DNA from: Dehalococcoidia bacterium UBA5627
GTDB lineage: Bacteria; Chloroflexota; Dehalococcoidia; Dehalococcoidales; UBA5627
NCBI GenBank assembly: GCA_002421585.1
Contig: DIKD01000050.1
Location: 3,670-10,895 of the forward strand
DNA length: 7,226 nt
Direction: 5' to 3'
Positions 5,567 to 7,226 of the stretch are shown one piece after another. The notes under the pieces were generated by a model. That model was not told the origin of the DNA. It worked only from the letters and a program-made list of their open reading frames with translations, and did not search any database. A program made the translations under genes and the position numbers. The first letter of the stretch is position 1. Each line of letters starts with the position of its first letter.

Positions 5567-5890
5567 ATGAGAATGTGGCTGGTAGACCCCAAAAAGATGT
5601 GTCGTAAGCACCTTTTAGGCGAGCATGTGGAACTGCATATGCTGGCAGGTTGCTTGAATAAGGGAAAAAATATTAGCGGATTTATAGAAGCGGGCTTTGT
5701 AAGCCCCACCCTGCTACTCCCCCGCCACGATGAATTGGTTAGAGAAATGTACAGACGGGGGTACAATCACCGTTCACCGGTCGACAAATTGCCCGAAATA
5801 CTTGAAAAAGGGCATATAGACCCGGATGCCAACAGTGTTGAGTTATGCAGAAGATGTGCCGAATGCAGTGAAAGATTGTCGAGTCCTTAA
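5567..5890 (+). CDS. Pyrimidine-dimer DNA glycosylase / endonuclease V (DenV) family protein
   Basis: 107 residues from the start MRMWLVDP. The block K14-H-L-L-G-E-H-V-E22-L aligns without gaps to the T4 endonuclease V segment Q15-HLMAEYRE23-L, and SPTLLL (46-51) and RRGYNH (63-68) match its SPTFIL and KRGFNI. Endonuclease V removes UV pyrimidine dimers and nicks the DNA. It uses the alpha-amino group of its N-terminal residue as nucleophile and Glu23 as the acid. In this alignment Glu22 equals Glu23 and Arg2 equals Arg3. The N-terminal residue is then Met1, supporting this start over the in-frame ATG at 5549, which would add six residues (MSDDIY) before the active amine. T4 Arg22 and Arg26 are replaced by Val21 and Met25. 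The C-terminal aromatic segment of T4 is missing and replaced by C94-x2-C97-x2-C100. Monocistronic, divergent from the methyltransferase pair. Confidence 0.82.
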   Translation: MRMWLVDPKKMCRKHLLGEHVELHMLAGCLNKGKNISGFIEAGFVSPTLLLPRHDELVREMYRRGYNHRSPVDKLPEILEKGHIDPDANSVELCRRCAECSERLSSP

Positions 5891-5940
5891 GAATAGATGC
5901 TTAATAATACTTACAGCGACAGATGTCGGTAGCATTTTCA

Positions 5941-5957
5941 CCTCTTTGGAAAAGAGG
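5941..5957. repeat. Hairpin CCTCTTT-GGA-AAAGAGG
   Basis: A perfect 7-bp stem with a 3-base loop, 51 bp after the stop of the endonuclease V homologue. It is followed by GATTAAG. The element AATCCCTCTTAATCTCCC at 6025-6042 carries the same words in opposite orientation (GAGGGATT/AATCCCTC), so both may be ends of one older repeat. It could double as a transcript end, but there is no T-run next to it. Confidence 0.45.
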
Positions 5958-6035
5958 GATTAAGTAAGATTTATACCGAACCTGAATAATGTTTACTTTT
6001 TTTATTGATGCGTTTCCTACCAAAATCCCTCTTAA

Positions 6036-6071
6036 TCTCCCTTTGTGAAATGGAGAGAACCACGGAGTGGT
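6036..6071. repeat. Two adjacent hairpins
   Basis: TCTCCCTTT-GTG-AAATGGAGA (6036-6056) is a 9-bp stem with one mismatch. Two bases later ACCAC-GGA-GTGGT (6059-6071) is a perfect 5-bp stem. Both have 3-base loops, like the hairpin at 5941. Confidence 0.45.
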
Positions 6072-6095
6072 AATTCGTTATTAATCCCCACCCCG

Positions 6096-6131
6096 GATGC
6101 TTCGTTCGACCATTACGAACTCAGCATGACA
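6096..6131 (-). repeat. TGTCATNCTGAG...CGAAGNATC repeat, minus-strand copy
   Basis: Read on the minus strand it begins TGTCATGCTGAG and ends CGAACGAAGCATC. It is an inverted copy of the element that starts 10 bp further right at 6142. The two copies face away from each other with their TGTCAT ends inward. Confidence 0.6.
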
Positions 6132-6141
6132 AATTGTTTGC

Positions 6142-6227
6142 TGTCATTCTGAGTCAAAGACGAAGAATCTAGGGCTTGCCGAATGGCATTTAGGTCCTTT
6201 CCCGACCAGTCGGGATTCATGATGACA
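6142..6227 (+). repeat. TGTCATTCTGAG repeat unit bounded by TGTCAT/ATGACA
   Basis: It starts TGTCATTCTGAG, includes CGAAGAATCTAGG (6161-6173) and the hairpin CCCGAC-CA-GTCGGG (6201-6214), and ends ATGACA (6222-6227). The 6-bp terminal inverted repeat encloses 86 bp. It shares its first 11 bases (TGTCATTCTGA) with the unit at 6503-6563. Confidence 0.6.
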
Positions 6228-6240
6228 ATTATATAACCGT

Positions 6241-6278
6241 CCTTGCGAGTTCCGACCTGTCGGAACGAAGCAATCCCT
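6241..6278 (+). repeat. CCTTGCGAG...CGAAGCAATCCCT repeat with central hairpin
   Basis: CCTTGCGAG and CGAAGCAATCCCT flank a perfect hairpin TTCCGAC-CT-GTCGGAA (6250-6265). It belongs to the same family as the reverse copy at 6364-6397, sharing the words TTGCGAG and GAAGC. Confidence 0.6.
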
Positions 6279-6363
6279 ACAATTCAACCTGATTACCCCG
6301 CTCCGTATATGATATGTACCCCTTTTCTTTTCATAAATACAGCAATGACGTTATTCAACGGTA

Positions 6364-6397
6364 GAGATTGCCGCGTCGCTTCGCTCCTCGCAATAAC
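6364..6397 (-). repeat. TTGCGAGGAGCGAAGCGACG...GCAATCTC repeat, minus-strand copy
   Basis: On the minus strand this reads as the widespread GTTATTGCGAGGAGCGAAGC... element ending CGCGGCAATCTC. I recall near-identical forms in many unrelated environmental genomes. With the forward copy at 6241 it makes an inverted pair about 85 bp apart. Confidence 0.6.
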
Positions 6398-6412
6398 AAT
6401 GTGATGAATAAT

Positions 6413-6498
6413 AATCGTAGGGACGACCATTGGTCGTCCGCATTTATGCTTTCGTATTTGGCGGACGGGCAATGCCCGTCCCTACGGGGTTGACGATT
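6413..6498. repeat. Composite palindromic element CGTAGGGACG...CGTCCCTACG
   Basis: Outer arms CGTAGGGACG (6416-6425) and CGTCCCTACG (6477-6486) are exact inverted copies. A looser outer pair AATCGT/ACGATT (6413-6418, 6493-6498) encloses them. Each arm is itself a near-perfect palindrome: GACGACCA-T-TGGTCGTC (6422-6438) and GGACGGGCA-A-TGCCCGTCC (about 6463-6481). GTCCGC and GCGGAC join them around a 19-base loop. The DNA can thus fold as one long hairpin or as two short ones. Confidence 0.7.
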
Positions 6499-6502
6499 AG
6501 AT

Positions 6503-6563
6503 TGTCATTCTGATACCGATTTATCGGGACATCGCTTTCCCTTCGGGAAAACCATAAATGACA
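6503..6563 (+). repeat. TGTCATTCTGA repeat unit bounded by TGTCATT/AATGACA
   Basis: A 61-bp unit with exact 7-bp terminal inverted repeats TGTCATT (6503-6509) and AATGACA (6557-6563). Inside are hairpins CCGAT-TT-ATCGG (6516-6527) and TTTCCC-TTC-GGGAAA (6536-6550). The first 11 bases equal those of the unit at 6142, but the interior differs. Confidence 0.6.
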
Positions 6564-6588
6564 GGTTATCTATCCACCCTAAATGCCA

Positions 6589-6608
6589 CGCCCCGCTAAA
6601 ACGGGGCG
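6589..6608 (-). terminator. GC-rich hairpin after the SPFH gene
   Basis: CGCCCCG-CTAAAA-CGGGGCG is a perfect 7-bp, almost all-GC stem. It lies 28 bp beyond the SPFH stop codon, the right place for a transcript end. No T-run follows on the minus strand, so it would be a non-classical terminator, an mRNA-stabilising hairpin, or simply the last member of the repeat island. Confidence 0.4.
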
Positions 6609-6636
6609 CAGCGTGATATTCATATCTATTTAATAA

Positions 6637-7226
6637 CTATTTCTTATGCTCACCGGTCGCTTTATCGGCAGCCAGAAGTGACGATAAAATCTGCTGCTGG
6701 AAATCACCGACCGCACCCGGAGAATGCGGGATTAAAATTGTATTGTTATTGGAATGCTTGCCGACGTCGGTCAGCATATCGTAATACTGAGTCAAAAGCA
6801 CCAGCGACATAACATCTCTGGCAGTTACGCCATTGATAGCATGGGTAAAATCCTCTACGGATTCACGCAAGCCTTTGACAATAGCCATTCTCTGGTTGGC
6901 AACACCTACGCCCGACAGTTCCTTGCTCTTGGCATCCGCCTCGGCAGCTTTCACCACCAGGATTTTCTCTGCTTCGCCCCTGTGCTCGGCGGCAACTCTC
7001 ATTCTTTCCTGAGCGTTGATTTCGTTCATAGCAACAGCAACCTTGCTGTCGGGGACAATATCGTTTACCAGCGCTGTTTTGATAAAATATCCGAATTCCG
7101 GCATAATATTCCCCAGTTTAGCCTCGATATCCTCAGCAATATCTTCCTTTTTCTCGAAGACTTCGTCCAGTTTCATATGGGGAACTTTCGCCCTGACGGT
7201 ATCGAAAACAAAGGATTCCATCTGTG
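6637..7226 (-). CDS. SPFH/Band 7 protein of the HIR (hypersensitive-induced response)-like group, 5' end beyond window
   Basis: 195 residues of the C-terminal part are visible; the frame stays open at the right edge, and the ATG at 7221 is internal, not the start. Numbering from it, residues 1-70 are the end of the SPFH (Band 7) domain (ESFVFDTVRAKVPHMKLDEV, YFIKTALVNDIVPDSKVAVA, MNEINA). Residues 71-125 are a long charged helix, probably coiled coil (ERMRVAAEHRGEAEKI, KAAEADAKSKELSGVGVANQ). The tail has DVMSLVLLTQYYDML (136-150) and ILIPHSPGAV (162-171). These segments match plant HIR proteins and bacterial HIR-like SPFH proteins almost motif by motif. SPFH proteins form large ring or cage oligomers on membranes and organise membrane microdomains or control proteases. 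The missing N-terminus should carry the membrane anchor. Family sure; partner gene not visible. Confidence 0.9.
   Translation of the reverse strand, partial: QMESFVFDTVRAKVPHMKLDEVFEKKEDIAEDIEAKLGNIMPEFGYFIKTALVNDIVPDSKVAVAMNEINAQERMRVAAEHRGEAEKILVVKAAEADAKSKELSGVGVANQRMAIVKGLRESVEDFTHAINGVTARDVMSLVLLTQYYDMLTDVGKHSNNNTILIPHSPGAVGDFQQQILSSLLAADKATGEHKK

Larger units (their letters stand above)
5891..6636. repeat. Gene-free repeat island
   Basis: About 745 bp between the endonuclease V homologue and the SPFH gene has no believable gene on either strand. It is filled with short inverted repeats: at least ten hairpins, in three or more recognisable dispersed families listed separately. Typical hairpins include CGACA-GA-TGTCG (5917-5928), CCCGAC-CA-GTCGGG (6201-6214) and CCGAT-TT-ATCGG (6516-6527). 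No transposase remnant or direct-repeat array with regular spacing is present. Such islands are known in many environmental bacterial genomes, including Chloroflexota, as sinks for non-autonomous elements. Confidence 0.75.

Noticed and set aside
5891..6636. CRISPR array or tRNA cluster in the repeat-rich gap
   Set aside because: Repeats are inverted, of different families and irregularly spaced; no direct repeat with constant spacers and no cloverleaf with a CCA end or T-loop was found.

Overview
The window reads as a slice of an ordinary bacterial chromosome of moderate GC. The best guess is Chloroflexota, possibly Dehalococcoidia. That placement is an inference from four things: an MscL with a C-terminal zinc ribbon, a HIR-type SPFH protein, TGGTATAAT-type promoters, and a non-coding island of dispersed hairpin repeats (TGTCATTCTGAG..., CGTAGGGACGACC...). 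No rRNA, tRNA or marker gene confirms it. Ten genes are seen whole and two are cut by the window edges.

Left part (1-3562): a partial lipoprotein gene (minus strand, running off the left edge), a small charged helical protein (minus), mscL with a zinc ribbon (plus), a small two-helix membrane protein (plus), a small orphan protein ending in a CxxC motif (minus), a 179-aa soluble orphan (plus) and a tail-anchored coiled-coil protein (plus). Most are separate transcription units with their own short AT-rich upstream regions. A perfect 8-3-8 inverted repeat lies between the divergent genes at 1989-2234 and 2382-2921 and is a good candidate operator.

Middle part (3563-5890): a cysteine hydrolase of the isochorismatase family (plus) converges, with a 9-bp gap, on a minus-strand pair: a class I SAM methyltransferase followed after 26 bp by a YdeI/OmpD-associated protein. 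Divergent from that pair is a small pyrimidine-dimer glycosylase of the T4 endonuclease V family. Its start codon can be set by matching the register of the catalytic N-terminus.

Right part (5891-7226): about 745 bp without a gene, packed with hairpins and inverted repeats of at least three families, then the 3' part of a HIR/stomatin-like SPFH gene (minus strand, running off the right edge).

No defence system, CRISPR array, transposase, integrase or biosynthetic cluster is visible. The items most worth a second look are the N-terminus and rewired active site of the endonuclease V homologue, the composite repeat island, and the divergent-promoter dyad. The genes do not form one pathway; membrane stress or envelope functions (mscL, lipoprotein, SPFH, tail-anchored protein) are common but not linked in operons.
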